Positions 9,608-17,678 of a stretch of 64,000 bases of DNA are shown piece by piece. The notes below the pieces were generated by a model. The model was not told the origin of the DNA. It ran no database searches and saw nothing but the letters and a program-made list of their open reading frames with translations. The position numbers were made by a program, and so were the translations under genes. Each line of letters opens with the position of its first letter. The first letter of the stretch is position 1. The DNA comes from Rhodovibrio salinarum DSM 9154 (GTDB taxonomy: Bacteria > Pseudomonadota > Alphaproteobacteria > Kiloniellales > Rhodovibrionaceae): assembly GCF_000515255.1 (NCBI RefSeq), contig NZ_KI911559.1:1339548-1403547 (forward strand), given 5' to 3'.

Positions 9608-9635
9608 GGCTTACGGCCGTGTTGCTGTGGAGTCC

Positions 9636-10787
9636 TCAGTAGGCCTTGCCGCGGGCGGTGATCGGCCAGATCTGCTCGACCTTGCCGCCGCGCACGCCGA
9701 CGTACCAGTCGTGCACGTTGCAGGTCGGATCGATGTGGCCGGGGACCAGCTTGACCTTGTCGTTGATCTTCAGGTGGCCCTGCGGGTCCGAGATCACGCC
9801 GTGTTCGTCGGAGCACTTGATGTACTCGACGTCGTCGCGGCCGAACACGTAGGGCAGGCCGCTGTCGACCGACTGCGCCTTCAGGCCGGCGTCGCAGATC
9901 GCCTTGTCGGCCTTGGCGTGGCTCATCACGGTGGAGAGGATGAACAGGGCGTTCTCGAACTCGCTGATGTGGTTGCCCGTTTCATCCAGGACGCGCTGGT
10001 AGTCGGCGTCCATGAAGGCGTAGGAACCGCACTGCAACTCGTTGTAGACCCCGGAGTTGCCCTCGAAGTAGTAGGAGCCGGTGCCGGCCCCGCCGACGAT
10101 GGCGCAGGTCAGGCCGTTCTGCTGCAGGAGGTCGACCGTCCCGCGGACCTGATCGATCGCGGCGTCGATCTTGGCCTTGCGCTCCTGGAAGTCGTGCACG
10201 TGCTGGGCCGCGCCCTGGTAGGCCTGCAGGCCGGCGAACGTGAGACCCGGGGCGGCGTCGATCGCCTTGGCGAGCGCCAGCACCGGCTCCCCGTGTTGCA
10301 CCCCGCAGCGTCCGGCGCCGCAGTCGATCTCGACCAGCACCTCGATCTCGGTGCCATGGCGCTGTGCGGCTTCGGACAGGTGCTGCACGTTGTCCAGGTC
10401 GTCGACGCAGACGAGCGTGCGGGCGATCTTGGGGAGCTGGGCCAGCCGGTCGATCTTCTTGGGATCGGTCACCTGGTTGGAGACCAGCACGTCTTTCACG
10501 CCGTTGCGCGCGAAGCTCTCCGCCTCCGACACCTTTTGGCAGCACACGCCGATCGCGCCCTGCTCGATCTGATAAAGTGCCGCGTCCGCGCTTTTGTGCA
10601 TCTTGCCGTGGACGCGCAGGCGCACGCCCATCTCGTCGGCGAACTTCTGCATCTTCGCGACGTTGCGCTCGAAAGCGTCCAGGTCGACCACCAGGCAGGG
10701 GGTCTGGATCTCGGCTTCCGGCATGCCGATCGCCGCCGGGATGTCGTAGCCGACCTCAAGCTGACTCAGGTTGGTCTGCATGTTCAT
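9636..10787 (-). CDS. bhcC: beta-hydroxyaspartate aldolase (BhcC)
   Basis: A 383-residue PLP- and metal-dependent enzyme of the D-threonine aldolase/D-serine dehydratase (alanine racemase-like) fold. The VHGKMHKS segment (residues 59-66) carries the probable PLP lysine, and the C-terminal GHIDPTCNVHDW supplies the usual His and Cys metal ligands. In the beta-hydroxyaspartate cycle BhcC condenses glycine with glyoxylate to (2R,3S)-beta-hydroxyaspartate. ATG 10787 is used because GGGAGGGG precedes it; a GTG at 10835 would overlap the end of bhcB. Gene order A-B-C-D supports the assignment. Confidence 0.92.
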   Translation of the reverse strand: MNMQTNLSQLEVGYDIPAAIGMPEAEIQTPCLVVDLDAFERNVAKMQKFADEMGVRLRVHGKMHKSADAALYQIEQGAIGVCCQKVSEAESFARNGVKDVLVSNQVTDPKKIDRLAQLPKIARTLVCVDDLDNVQHLSEAAQRHGTEIEVLVEIDCGAGRCGVQHGEPVLALAKAIDAAPGLTFAGLQAYQGAAQHVHDFQERKAKIDAAIDQVRGTVDLLQQNGLTCAIVGGAGTGSYYFEGNSGVYNELQCGSYAFMDADYQRVLDETGNHISEFENALFILSTVMSHAKADKAICDAGLKAQSVDSGLPYVFGRDDVEYIKCSDEHGVISDPQGHLKINDKVKLVPGHIDPTCNVHDWYVGVRGGKVEQIWPITARGKAY

Positions 10788-10819
10788 GGCATTCCCCTCC
10801 CGTGATGGGGTCAACTGGT

Positions 10820-11809
10820 TCAGGCCGTCATCCACGGCAGCTTGTCGAGGTCGACGTTGCCGCCGGTGACGATCACGCCCACGCGCTTGCCCGCGAAGAC
10901 GTCCTTGTTTTTCAGGATGGTAGCGAGCGGCACGGCGCAGCTCGGCTCCATGACGATCTTCATGCGCTGCCAGGTCAGCCGCATGGCATCGACGATCTCC
11001 TGCTCGCTCGCGGTCAGGATGTCGGTCACGTAATTGCGTACGAAGTGCCAGGTGTATTCCTTCATCGGCACCTTCAGGCCGTCCGCGATGGTCTGCGGCG
11101 CGTCGTCCTGGATCAGCGTGCCTGATTTGAATGAGCGGTAGGCATCGTCCGCCGCCTCGGGCTCGGCGGCGTAGATCTCAATGTGCGGGGCGAGTGCTGC
11201 AAGCGTCAGGCAGGTGCCGGAGACCATGCCGCCGCCGCCGATCGGCGCGATCACCGCGTCCAGCCCGTCGATCTGGCTCAGCATCTCCTTGGCGCAGGTG
11301 CCCTGGCCGGCGATGATCCGCGGGTCGTTGTAGGGGTGGACGAAGTCTGCGCCGGTGCGTTCCTGCACGGTCGCGAACACCGCCTCGCGCGAGGAGGTGG
11401 ACGGCTCGCACTCGGTGATCTCGCCGCCGTAGCCGCGCACCGCGTCCTTCTTCGCCTGCGGGGCGGAGTGCGGCATTACCACGTGCACCGGGATGCCGCG
11501 CCGCCCGCCGGCGTAGGACAGCGACAGCGCGTGGTTGCCCGAGGAGTGGGTGGCCACCCCCTTCTCGGCCTGCTTGTCCGACAGCCCGAACACCGCGTTA
11601 CTCGCGCCGCGGACCTTGAAGGCGCCGGCCTTCTGGAAGTTCTCGCACTTGAAGAACAGCTCCGCGCCGGAGAGCTGGTCCATCGTCGTGCAGGTCTGCA
11701 CCGGCGTTTCGTGGATGTACGGCTTGATCCGCTCGTGCGCGCGGGCGACGTCGTCGTAGGTCGGCAGGTCGAGCCCGGCGGCGTCCTTGGCTTTCTCGTC
11801 GACGGTCAT
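10820..11809 (-). CDS. bhcB: beta-hydroxyaspartate dehydratase (BhcB)
   Basis: A 329-residue PLP enzyme of the serine/threonine dehydratase family. The PLP lysine is Lys65 in AGAFKVRGA; the substrate loop SSGNHALS follows, and the phosphate-binding glycine loop is IGGGGMVSG. The family includes threo-3-hydroxyaspartate dehydratases, and in this operon it would convert beta-hydroxyaspartate to iminosuccinate plus water. ATG 11809 has GGGAGG about 8 bases upstream, so the longer frame upstream is not used. It starts 19 bp after bhcA and ends 32 bp before bhcC, consistent with co-transcription. Confidence 0.92.
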   Translation of the reverse strand: MTVDEKAKDAAGLDLPTYDDVARAHERIKPYIHETPVQTCTTMDQLSGAELFFKCENFQKAGAFKVRGASNAVFGLSDKQAEKGVATHSSGNHALSLSYAGGRRGIPVHVVMPHSAPQAKKDAVRGYGGEITECEPSTSSREAVFATVQERTGADFVHPYNDPRIIAGQGTCAKEMLSQIDGLDAVIAPIGGGGMVSGTCLTLAALAPHIEIYAAEPEAADDAYRSFKSGTLIQDDAPQTIADGLKVPMKEYTWHFVRNYVTDILTASEQEIVDAMRLTWQRMKIVMEPSCAVPLATILKNKDVFAGKRVGVIVTGGNVDLDKLPWMTA

Positions 11810-11828
11810 GGCGTTCGCCTCCCTGGCT

Positions 11829-13019
11829 TCAGGCGGCCATCGCGCGCAGCTCGCCGCGCGTCTTGCTGTAGTAGGCCTGCGCGGCCGCCGTGCCGGCGCC
11901 GAGCTGGATCGGGTAGCCAAGCTCGTGCATCGCCATCTCGATCGTGGAGATGCCGGTCAGCGCCATGACGTCGGTCAGGCTGCCCAGGTGGCCGATCCGG
12001 AACACCTTGCCCGCGACCTCGCCCAGGCCGACGCCGTAGGACACGCCATAAGCGGCGTAGGCGTGGTTGATCAGCGCCGTGGCATCGAAGCCGTCCGGTA
12101 CGTGGATCGCGGTCACGCTGTCGGAGTAGAGTTCCGGGCGCTTGGCGCAGAGCGGCAGGCCCCAGGCCTGCGCCGCCTGGCGCACGCCTTCGGCAAGGCG
12201 GTGGTGGCGGGCGAACACGTTTTCCAGCCCTTCTTCCTCGAGCATCTTGATGCTCTCGCTCAGGCCGAAGATCAGTTGCAGCGGCGGGGTGTAAGGGAAG
12301 CTGCCCTGGGCGTTCGCGTTCAGCATGTCGCGGAAGTCGAGGAAGCAGCGGGGCAGGCGGGCGCTCTCCATCGCCTGTAGCGCCTTCTCGCTGACCGCCA
12401 CGATCGCCATGCCGGTATAGAGCATGAAGCCCTTCTGCGAGCCGGTGATGGCGATATCGACGCCCCACTCGTCGAACCGGAAGTCCATCGAGGCGATCGA
12501 ACTGACCCCATCGATGAACAGCAGGGCTGGGTGGCCGGTATCGTCCAGTGCATTGCGCAGGCCAGCGATGTCGCTGACCACGCCAGTCGCGGTCTCGTTA
12601 TGGCAGGCCAGGACGGCCTTGATCTCGTGGTTGCTGTCGGCCTGCAGCGCTTCGGCGTACTGCTCGACCGGTGCGCCTTCGCCCCATTCCACATCGATCA
12701 CCTGCACGTCCAGGCCGTGGTGCTGGCACAGGTCGATCCAGCGGTGGGAGAACATGCCGTAGCGTGCGGCCAGCACCTTGTCGCCTGGCGACAGCGTGTT
12801 GGTGATCGCGGCTTCCCAGCCGCCGGTGCCGCTCGCCGGGAACAGCATCACCTGGGCGCTGCTCGCCTTCAGGATGCGCTTCACACCGGCCAGCACCGGC
12901 TGGAAGGTGTCGGCGAAATCGGGGGCCCGGTGGTCCAGCGTCTGCATATCCATAACCCGGCGCAACCGGTCGGGGACGTTCGTTGGCCCGGGAATGAAGA
13001 CGGGGTTCTGTTGGCTCAT
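11829..13019 (-). CDS. bhcA: aspartate-glyoxylate aminotransferase (BhcA)
   Basis: A 396-residue class V aminotransferase of the serine/alanine-glyoxylate type. It shows the family's N-terminal FIPGPTNVP, the phosphate-binding ASGTGGWE, the FIDGVSS aspartate and the PLP lysine Lys196 in GSQKGFM. In the beta-hydroxyaspartate cycle BhcA transfers the amino group of L-aspartate to glyoxylate, giving glycine and oxaloacetate. A GGGAGG site precedes ATG 13019. It is the first gene of the bhc operon, divergent from bhcR. On sequence alone serine-glyoxylate aminotransferase is an alternative; the three following genes decide the call. Confidence 0.92.
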   Translation of the reverse strand: MSQQNPVFIPGPTNVPDRLRRVMDMQTLDHRAPDFADTFQPVLAGVKRILKASSAQVMLFPASGTGGWEAAITNTLSPGDKVLAARYGMFSHRWIDLCQHHGLDVQVIDVEWGEGAPVEQYAEALQADSNHEIKAVLACHNETATGVVSDIAGLRNALDDTGHPALLFIDGVSSIASMDFRFDEWGVDIAITGSQKGFMLYTGMAIVAVSEKALQAMESARLPRCFLDFRDMLNANAQGSFPYTPPLQLIFGLSESIKMLEEEGLENVFARHHRLAEGVRQAAQAWGLPLCAKRPELYSDSVTAIHVPDGFDATALINHAYAAYGVSYGVGLGEVAGKVFRIGHLGSLTDVMALTGISTIEMAMHELGYPIQLGAGTAAAQAYYSKTRGELRAMAA

Positions 13020-13081
13020 GTGCGTTTAACCTCCCAGGTTCGCTGACCCGGTATGGTACGCCGGCCGGAATTTTCTGCAAT

Positions 13082-13116
13082 TTTTCTAGAAAACTTTTCC
13101 AGTTGCCCCTGGAAAA
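13082..13116. promoter_or_regulatory. candidate BhcR operator: two adjoining inverted repeats
   Basis: In the bhcA-bhcR gap a 12-bp perfect palindrome ttttctagaaaa (13082-13093) is followed after one base by ttttccag (13095-13102), a 6-base spacer and ctggaaaa (13109-13116). Both share a TTTTC half-site. This is the most A+T-rich stretch nearby. IclR-type regulators commonly bind TGGAAA/TTTCCA half-sites, and a further tttcca lies at 13151-13156. Binding by BhcR is inferred. Confidence 0.55.
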
Positions 13117-13178
13117 CGGTTAGAATACTGATTCATTTGAAATATCGATTTTTCCATTCGCACTTGCACAACGGCACG

Positions 13179-13190
13179 CGGAAAATTCCG
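13179..13190. promoter_or_regulatory. short inverted repeat just upstream of bhcR
   Basis: The arms cggaa and ttccg, separated by two bases, lie 32 bp before the bhcR start codon. The spacing suits an autoregulatory site for an IclR-type protein. Support is the repeat alone. Confidence 0.35.
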
Positions 13191-13222
13191 TTGACGCTCA
13201 AGGCCCGTCGGGAGGCAGAGAC

Positions 13223-14041
13223 ATGGCGCAGGGCGGACGACGCGGGCGTGGACGACCGCGCAGCGCGTCCAGTGATACGGCAGCGACGACGGTGCAGGCG
13301 CTGGACCGCGGTATCCAGGTGCTGGCCACCCTGTCGCAATTCGGCCGCGCGACCCTGACCGATCTGGCGGTGACCGCCGAGATGGCGCCGTCGACCGTCC
13401 ATCGCCTGCTGGAGACGCTGCGCCAACACAGCATCGTCGAGTTCGACGAGGTCGATCAGACCTGGGCGGTTGGGGTGGAGGCCTTTCGGATCGGCAGCAC
13501 CTACCTGCTGCGCGCCAACTACATCGATGCCGGCCGGCAGATGATGCGTCGTATGGTCGAACGCACGGGGGAGACGGCGAACCTGGGCGTGCCGGATGCG
13601 GGCGATGTCGTCTTCGTTTCCCAGGTGGAAACGCAGCAGCCGATCCGTGCCTTCTTCCCGCCTGGTACCCGGGGACACATGCACGCTTCCGGCATCGGCA
13701 AGGCACTGCTGGCGGAAATGAGTTCGGAACGCGTCGCCGCGATCACGCGGCAGAGGGGGCTGCCCGCCTTCACCGACAACACGATCACCACGCTAGATCG
13801 CTTGAACGAGGACCTGGCGGCAACCCGGACGCGCGGCTGGGCGATCGACGATCAGGAACGTCAGCTCGGCATGCGCTGCCTGGCCGCGCCGATTTTCAAC
13901 GAGTTTCGGGAGATCGTCGCCGGTATCTCGATCTCCGGCCCGGCCGTGCGTCTGCCCGACGACAAGCTGGCCGAGTTCGGCCCGCTGGTCCGCGAAAGCG
14001 CGGACGAGGTGACCCACCGGATCGGTGGGGCACGGCCGTGA
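13223..14041 (+). CDS. bhcR: IclR-family regulator of the bhc operon (BhcR)
   Basis: A 272-residue IclR-type transcription factor. After a basic N-terminus comes a winged helix-turn-helix (about residues 33-85, with LTDLAVTAEMAPSTVHRLLETL), then the IclR effector domain with GETANLGV, the HASGIGKALLA segment and GMRCLAAPIF. GGAGG lies 6 bases before ATG 13223. It is divergent from bhcA, the arrangement known for BhcR, which controls the bhc genes in response to glyoxylate. The effector here is inferred from that family knowledge. Confidence 0.88.
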   Translation: MAQGGRRGRGRPRSASSDTAATTVQALDRGIQVLATLSQFGRATLTDLAVTAEMAPSTVHRLLETLRQHSIVEFDEVDQTWAVGVEAFRIGSTYLLRANYIDAGRQMMRRMVERTGETANLGVPDAGDVVFVSQVETQQPIRAFFPPGTRGHMHASGIGKALLAEMSSERVAAITRQRGLPAFTDNTITTLDRLNEDLAATRTRGWAIDDQERQLGMRCLAAPIFNEFREIVAGISISGPAVRLPDDKLAEFGPLVRESADEVTHRIGGARP

Positions 14042-14062
14042 CATACGCCTCGGACCGGTCTG

Positions 14063-15046
14063 TCAGTCGTATCCCCGTGGCGCGGCGGCGCGGCGCAGGC
14101 GGTCGTTGATCGCGGCGCCCAGGCCTGTTTCCGGCACCGGCATCGCGGCGATGCCGCGGATGTCCGGGCGGTCCAGGGCGTGCAGCTGGGCGAACAGGTT
14201 CGCCGCTGCTTCCCGCAGATCGCCGGTCGGGCTCAGGTTCAAGGTCGCCTTGGCGCCGCCTGGCACCTCCGGGCCGAAGGCGAGCAGCGCCTCGTCGGCT
14301 GATGGGTCGGTCGCGTTCAGGCGCAGGCGGGCGTTAGGGGCGTAGTGGCTGGCGAGCTGGCCCGGGCTGGTTGGCGCGTCGGGATCGCTTGCGGGGTCGC
14401 GCAGCGGCCCGGCCGCCGCCTCCAACTCCTCGCGCGGCAGGCCGCCGGGGCGTAGCAGGGCGGGGCGGTCGCCGGAGAGATCGATTACGGTGGATTCGAC
14501 CCCGACCGGGCAAGGGCCACCGTCCAGGATCAGGTCGACCGCATTACCCAGGCTGTCGGCGACATGCCGCGCCGTGGTCGGGCTGATCGACCCCGAGCGG
14601 TTGGCGCTGGGCGCGGCGACCGGACGGCCGGTTAGCGTCAGCAGACGCCGGGCGGTCTCGCTGCCCGGCACGCGCAGCGCCAGCGTGTCGAGCCCGGCGG
14701 CGGTCAGGTCCGCGATCCGGCTGTCCGGCGCGCGGCGGACCACCAACGTCAACGGGCCCGGCCAGAAGCGCGTCGCGAGTGCGCGGGCGCGAGCGTCGAA
14801 CCTGCCTTCGGCGAACGCGGCCTCGGCGTCGGCGCAATGGCTGATCAGGGGATTGAAGCTGGGTCGGCCCTTCGCCTCGTAGATCCGGGCGACCGCGCGC
14901 GCGTCGGTCGCATCCGCGCCCAGGCCGTAGACCGTCTCGGTCGGGAAGGCGATAAGGCCGCCGGTGCGCAGCAACTCCGCCGCGTGGGCGAGCGCACGGG
15001 GATCGGTCGCATCGGCGAGTTCGGGGCGGTGGACGGCGTCGGTCAT
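14063..15046 (-). CDS. L-threonylcarbamoyladenylate synthase (TsaC/Sua5)
   Basis: A 327-residue protein that makes threonylcarbamoyl-AMP from threonine, bicarbonate and ATP for the t6A37 modification of ANN-decoding tRNAs. The YrdC domain shows FPTETVYGLGADA (34-46), KGRPSFNPL (59-67) and SANRSGSISPT. The length indicates the long Sua5 form: after the YrdC domain, SPGQLASHYAPN begins the C-terminal Sua5 domain. ATG 15046 starts a normal family N-terminus; the frame continues upstream through the divergent parA region but does not look coding. It is convergent with bhcR with only 21 bp between them. Confidence 0.9.
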   Translation of the reverse strand: MTDAVHRPELADATDPRALAHAAELLRTGGLIAFPTETVYGLGADATDARAVARIYEAKGRPSFNPLISHCADAEAAFAEGRFDARARALATRFWPGPLTLVVRRAPDSRIADLTAAGLDTLALRVPGSETARRLLTLTGRPVAAPSANRSGSISPTTARHVADSLGNAVDLILDGGPCPVGVESTVIDLSGDRPALLRPGGLPREELEAAAGPLRDPASDPDAPTSPGQLASHYAPNARLRLNATDPSADEALLAFGPEVPGGAKATLNLSPTGDLREAAANLFAQLHALDRPDIRGIAAMPVPETGLGAAINDRLRRAAAPRGYD

Positions 15047-15158
15047 GGCGGCGGCGGAGTGTAGGTGGCGCGCGGGCCGGGCGAAACCCCGCGAGGCGTG
15101 CTTGTCGCGCGCGGCGGGTGCAGGCACACTGCACGCAAGATATAGGGGGGACCCACGC

Positions 15159-15800
15159 ATGGGCGCCAAGGTCTTCACGATCGCCCAGCAGAAAGGCGGG
15201 GCGGGCAAGACGACGCTGGCCGCGCACCTGGCCGTTGCCTGGACCGCGCAGGGCTATAGCGTGGCGGTGGTGGACATCGACCCGCAGATGTCGCTGACCG
15301 CCTGGTTCCGGGTGCGCGAGGCCGCACAGGGCGACGCCGGCGCCGGCCTGCTGGTCAATCAGATCAAGGGCTGGCGGGTGCGTGCGGAAGTCGACAAGCT
15401 GGCGGGCGACCATGACATCGTGCTGATCGACAGCCCGCCGCACATGGAGACGGAAGCGCGTGTGGCGATCCGTGCGGCGGACCTGGTGATCGTGCCGGTT
15501 CAGCCTTCGCCGATGGACGTCTGGGCGACCCGGCCGACGATCGAACTGGCGCGCGAGGAAAAGAGCCCGGTCCTGCTGGTGCTCAACCGCGTGCCGCCAC
15601 GCGCCAAGCTGACCGATGCGATGCAGGCGGAACTCGATGCGCTCGGCGGCGAACAGGCCGAGGCGCAGATCGGCAACCGCGTGGTCTTCGCCAGCGCGCT
15701 GTCCGAAGGCCGCTCGGTCGGCGAGGTCTCGCCGACCGGCAAAGCCGCCCGCGAGATCAAGGCGCTGGCCAAGGAACTGCTGGTGCGCGCGGGCGCGTGA
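15159..15800 (+). CDS. ParA-family ATPase
   Basis: A 213-residue P-loop ATPase of the ParA/MinD type. The deviant Walker A KGGAGKTT is at residues 12-19, the switch I region holds VDIDPQMS, and Walker B is IVLIDSPPH. Such proteins position plasmids, chromosomes or other cargo on the nucleoid. No ParB-like gene or parS-like cluster is visible next to it, so it is an orphan whose cargo is unknown. An A/G-rich stretch (atagggggg) lies upstream of ATG 15159. It is divergent from tsaC. Confidence 0.85.
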   Translation: MGAKVFTIAQQKGGAGKTTLAAHLAVAWTAQGYSVAVVDIDPQMSLTAWFRVREAAQGDAGAGLLVNQIKGWRVRAEVDKLAGDHDIVLIDSPPHMETEARVAIRAADLVIVPVQPSPMDVWATRPTIELAREEKSPVLLVLNRVPPRAKLTDAMQAELDALGGEQAEAQIGNRVVFASALSEGRSVGEVSPTGKAAREIKALAKELLVRAGA

Positions 15801-15821
15801 GACGGTGCTGGGACCGGTCGG

Positions 15822-17441
15822 TTAAGTTCGCCCCAAGGACACGAAACTGCCAGGCTGTTCCCCCAACGAGACCCTGCGGTCAATGCGAAGGCGATCCAGA
15901 AACGCCTCGTCGTGGCTTACCAGGAGGAGCGCGCCGTCGTAACTGGTGAGCGCGGCTTCTAAGGCCTCAATCCCGTCGAGATCGAGGTGGTTGGTCGGTT
16001 CGTCGAGGATCAGTAGGGCGGGCGGCTCCGATCGCCCGATGGTGCACGCGAGCCCTGCGCGCAGGCGCTCTCCGCCACTGAGAGAGTTGATCAGCCGAAG
16101 AGCCTCGTCCGAGCGGAACCGGAAGCGCGCCAGCGCAGCTCGACACTCGGTTTCGTTCGCCTCCGGGTTGAGGCGACAGAAACTTTCCCGGAGCGACAGT
16201 TCCGGGACAAGGAACCCAACGTCCTGGTCGAGGTAGGCTGTGGCCACCTCGCGTCGGATGGTGCCGGCATCAGGCGCGCGGCGGCCGGCCACGAGGTTAA
16301 GAAGCGTGGTCTTGCCGCTCCCGTTCGGTCCGGTGACGGCGATCCGCTCGGGACCCGTCATCACCAGTGACCGGTTGCGGATGATGGGCCGGTCCGGATC
16401 GGGGCCGCCACTGACGCCCTCGAGCCGTAGCACGGTGCGCGAGCGTGGTAGGCCGGTCGGCGCGATCTCCATGGTCAGGGGCTCGACGACTTCAACCTTC
16501 TCGCGGGCCTCCGAGACCTTCGCTTCAGCCGCTACGCGCCGGTCATTCCGCAGCCGCGCATGGGTGCCGTCGGAGCCTTCCGCCCGCTCCTTCCGTGCAT
16601 CCATCAGGACCTTCGGTTGGTCGCCCTTTGTCCGGCTTCTGCGGCCGCGGCTGTCCTTGCGGGCTTTGCGCTCGGCTGCTTGCTGCGCGCGTCGTTTCTG
16701 TTCGGCGCGTGCCTTCTCCGCATCGGCAAGGTCTTGGCGTACCGCCGCAAGCTTCTCCTGTTTCTGGGTATGATAAGCGCTGTAGCCGCCGTCGTAGCGT
16801 CTTGCGCCCAGATTCGAGAGCTCCACGATAGCGTCCATTTCCTCGAGCAACTCGCGGTCATGGCTGACAACGATGGCGGCTTGGCGCCAATCACGCAGAA
16901 TATCGATCACCGCGACGCGGCCTGCTCGGTCGAGATCGTTCGTTGGCTCGTCGAGCATCAGGACGTCCGGTTCCGCGAAGAGCAGCGCTGCGAGTCTGGC
17001 GCGAGTCCGCTGTCCGCCGGAAAGTCCAAGCAAGGGGGCCTGAGGGTCGACTGCGAGGCCGCAGCGGTGCAGCGCGCGCTCCATTCGGGCGGGTAGTGTC
17101 CAGTCGGCCTCGGCCAGCTCCTCGACACTGGCCCGCCCCACTTCGGCGCGATTGATCAACTCCAGCGCCGAGCTCACCTCAAAAAAAAGGTCGGCAACTG
17201 TATCGGAGGCCTCTGGTAGGAGGGACTGACGTAACAGGCCTGCGGTTCCGGTGCGTGTCACGTTACCGGTGCTCGGCGCCAAGTCTCCCGTAATCAGTCG
17301 GAGCAGGGTGGTCTTGCCGCTGCCGTTACGGCCCACGAGACCCGTGCGTTCGGCGGCGAAGCTGAAATTGAGGTCGGAGAGGACGGCAGTGCCGTCAGGC
17401 GCGGACCAAGAAAGATTGCAAAGCGTGACAGAGGCAGGCAT
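15822..17441 (-). CDS. ABC-F family ATPase
   Basis: A 539-residue soluble protein with two ABC ATPase domains and no membrane segment. Domain 1 has GRNGSGKTT (about 37-45), signature LSGGQRTR near 150 and MLDEPTNDLD; domain 2 has GPNGSGKTT near 370, LSGGERLRAG near 455 and LILDEPTNHLD. Between them is a long, highly charged linker rich in Lys, Arg, Ala and Glu, like the P-site tRNA interaction motif of ABC-F proteins, which act on the ribosome; some give antibiotic resistance. No good Shine-Dalgarno precedes ATG 17441, but an overlapping upstream ORF has one. Whether this is a housekeeping (Uup-like) or resistance member is not clear. Confidence 0.88.
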   Translation of the reverse strand: MPASVTLCNLSWSAPDGTAVLSDLNFSFAAERTGLVGRNGSGKTTLLRLITGDLAPSTGNVTRTGTAGLLRQSLLPEASDTVADLFFEVSSALELINRAEVGRASVEELAEADWTLPARMERALHRCGLAVDPQAPLLGLSGGQRTRARLAALLFAEPDVLMLDEPTNDLDRAGRVAVIDILRDWRQAAIVVSHDRELLEEMDAIVELSNLGARRYDGGYSAYHTQKQEKLAAVRQDLADAEKARAEQKRRAQQAAERKARKDSRGRRSRTKGDQPKVLMDARKERAEGSDGTHARLRNDRRVAAEAKVSEAREKVEVVEPLTMEIAPTGLPRSRTVLRLEGVSGGPDPDRPIIRNRSLVMTGPERIAVTGPNGSGKTTLLNLVAGRRAPDAGTIRREVATAYLDQDVGFLVPELSLRESFCRLNPEANETECRAALARFRFRSDEALRLINSLSGGERLRAGLACTIGRSEPPALLILDEPTNHLDLDGIEALEAALTSYDGALLLVSHDEAFLDRLRIDRRVSLGEQPGSFVSLGRT

Positions 17442-17499
17442 GGGGCAGAATTTCTCGCAGCAGCATCGGCGGGGCGAAAGCGGCGAGATTCTGATCCAT
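17395..17499 (-). CDS. possible 34-codon leader ORF overlapping the ABC-F start
   Basis: An ORF starting ATG 17499 (MDQNLAAFAPPMLLREIL...) with AGGAG ten bases upstream and ending at TGA 17395-17397, 46 bases inside the ABC-F gene in another frame. The ABC-F start at 17441 has no such site of its own. This is compatible with translational coupling or a regulatory leader peptide, but could be chance. Confidence 0.3.
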   Translation of the reverse strand: MDQNLAAFAPPMLLREILPHACLCHALQSFLVRA

Positions 17500-17678
17500 G
17501 TTGATGCAACTCCTGCCTGCGGTAACGCTCACCAGCATATGGAAAGACGGTTGGCGCGTCGACGCAAAGCTGACGTGGAGCGAAGTCGACACGGCGCTTG
17601 CATGTTATTTGTGGTGACTCGAACGACGCACGTGCGCTCTTGAACCTTGGCGGCGTTCCGGCCACGCTCCGGGCCGTC

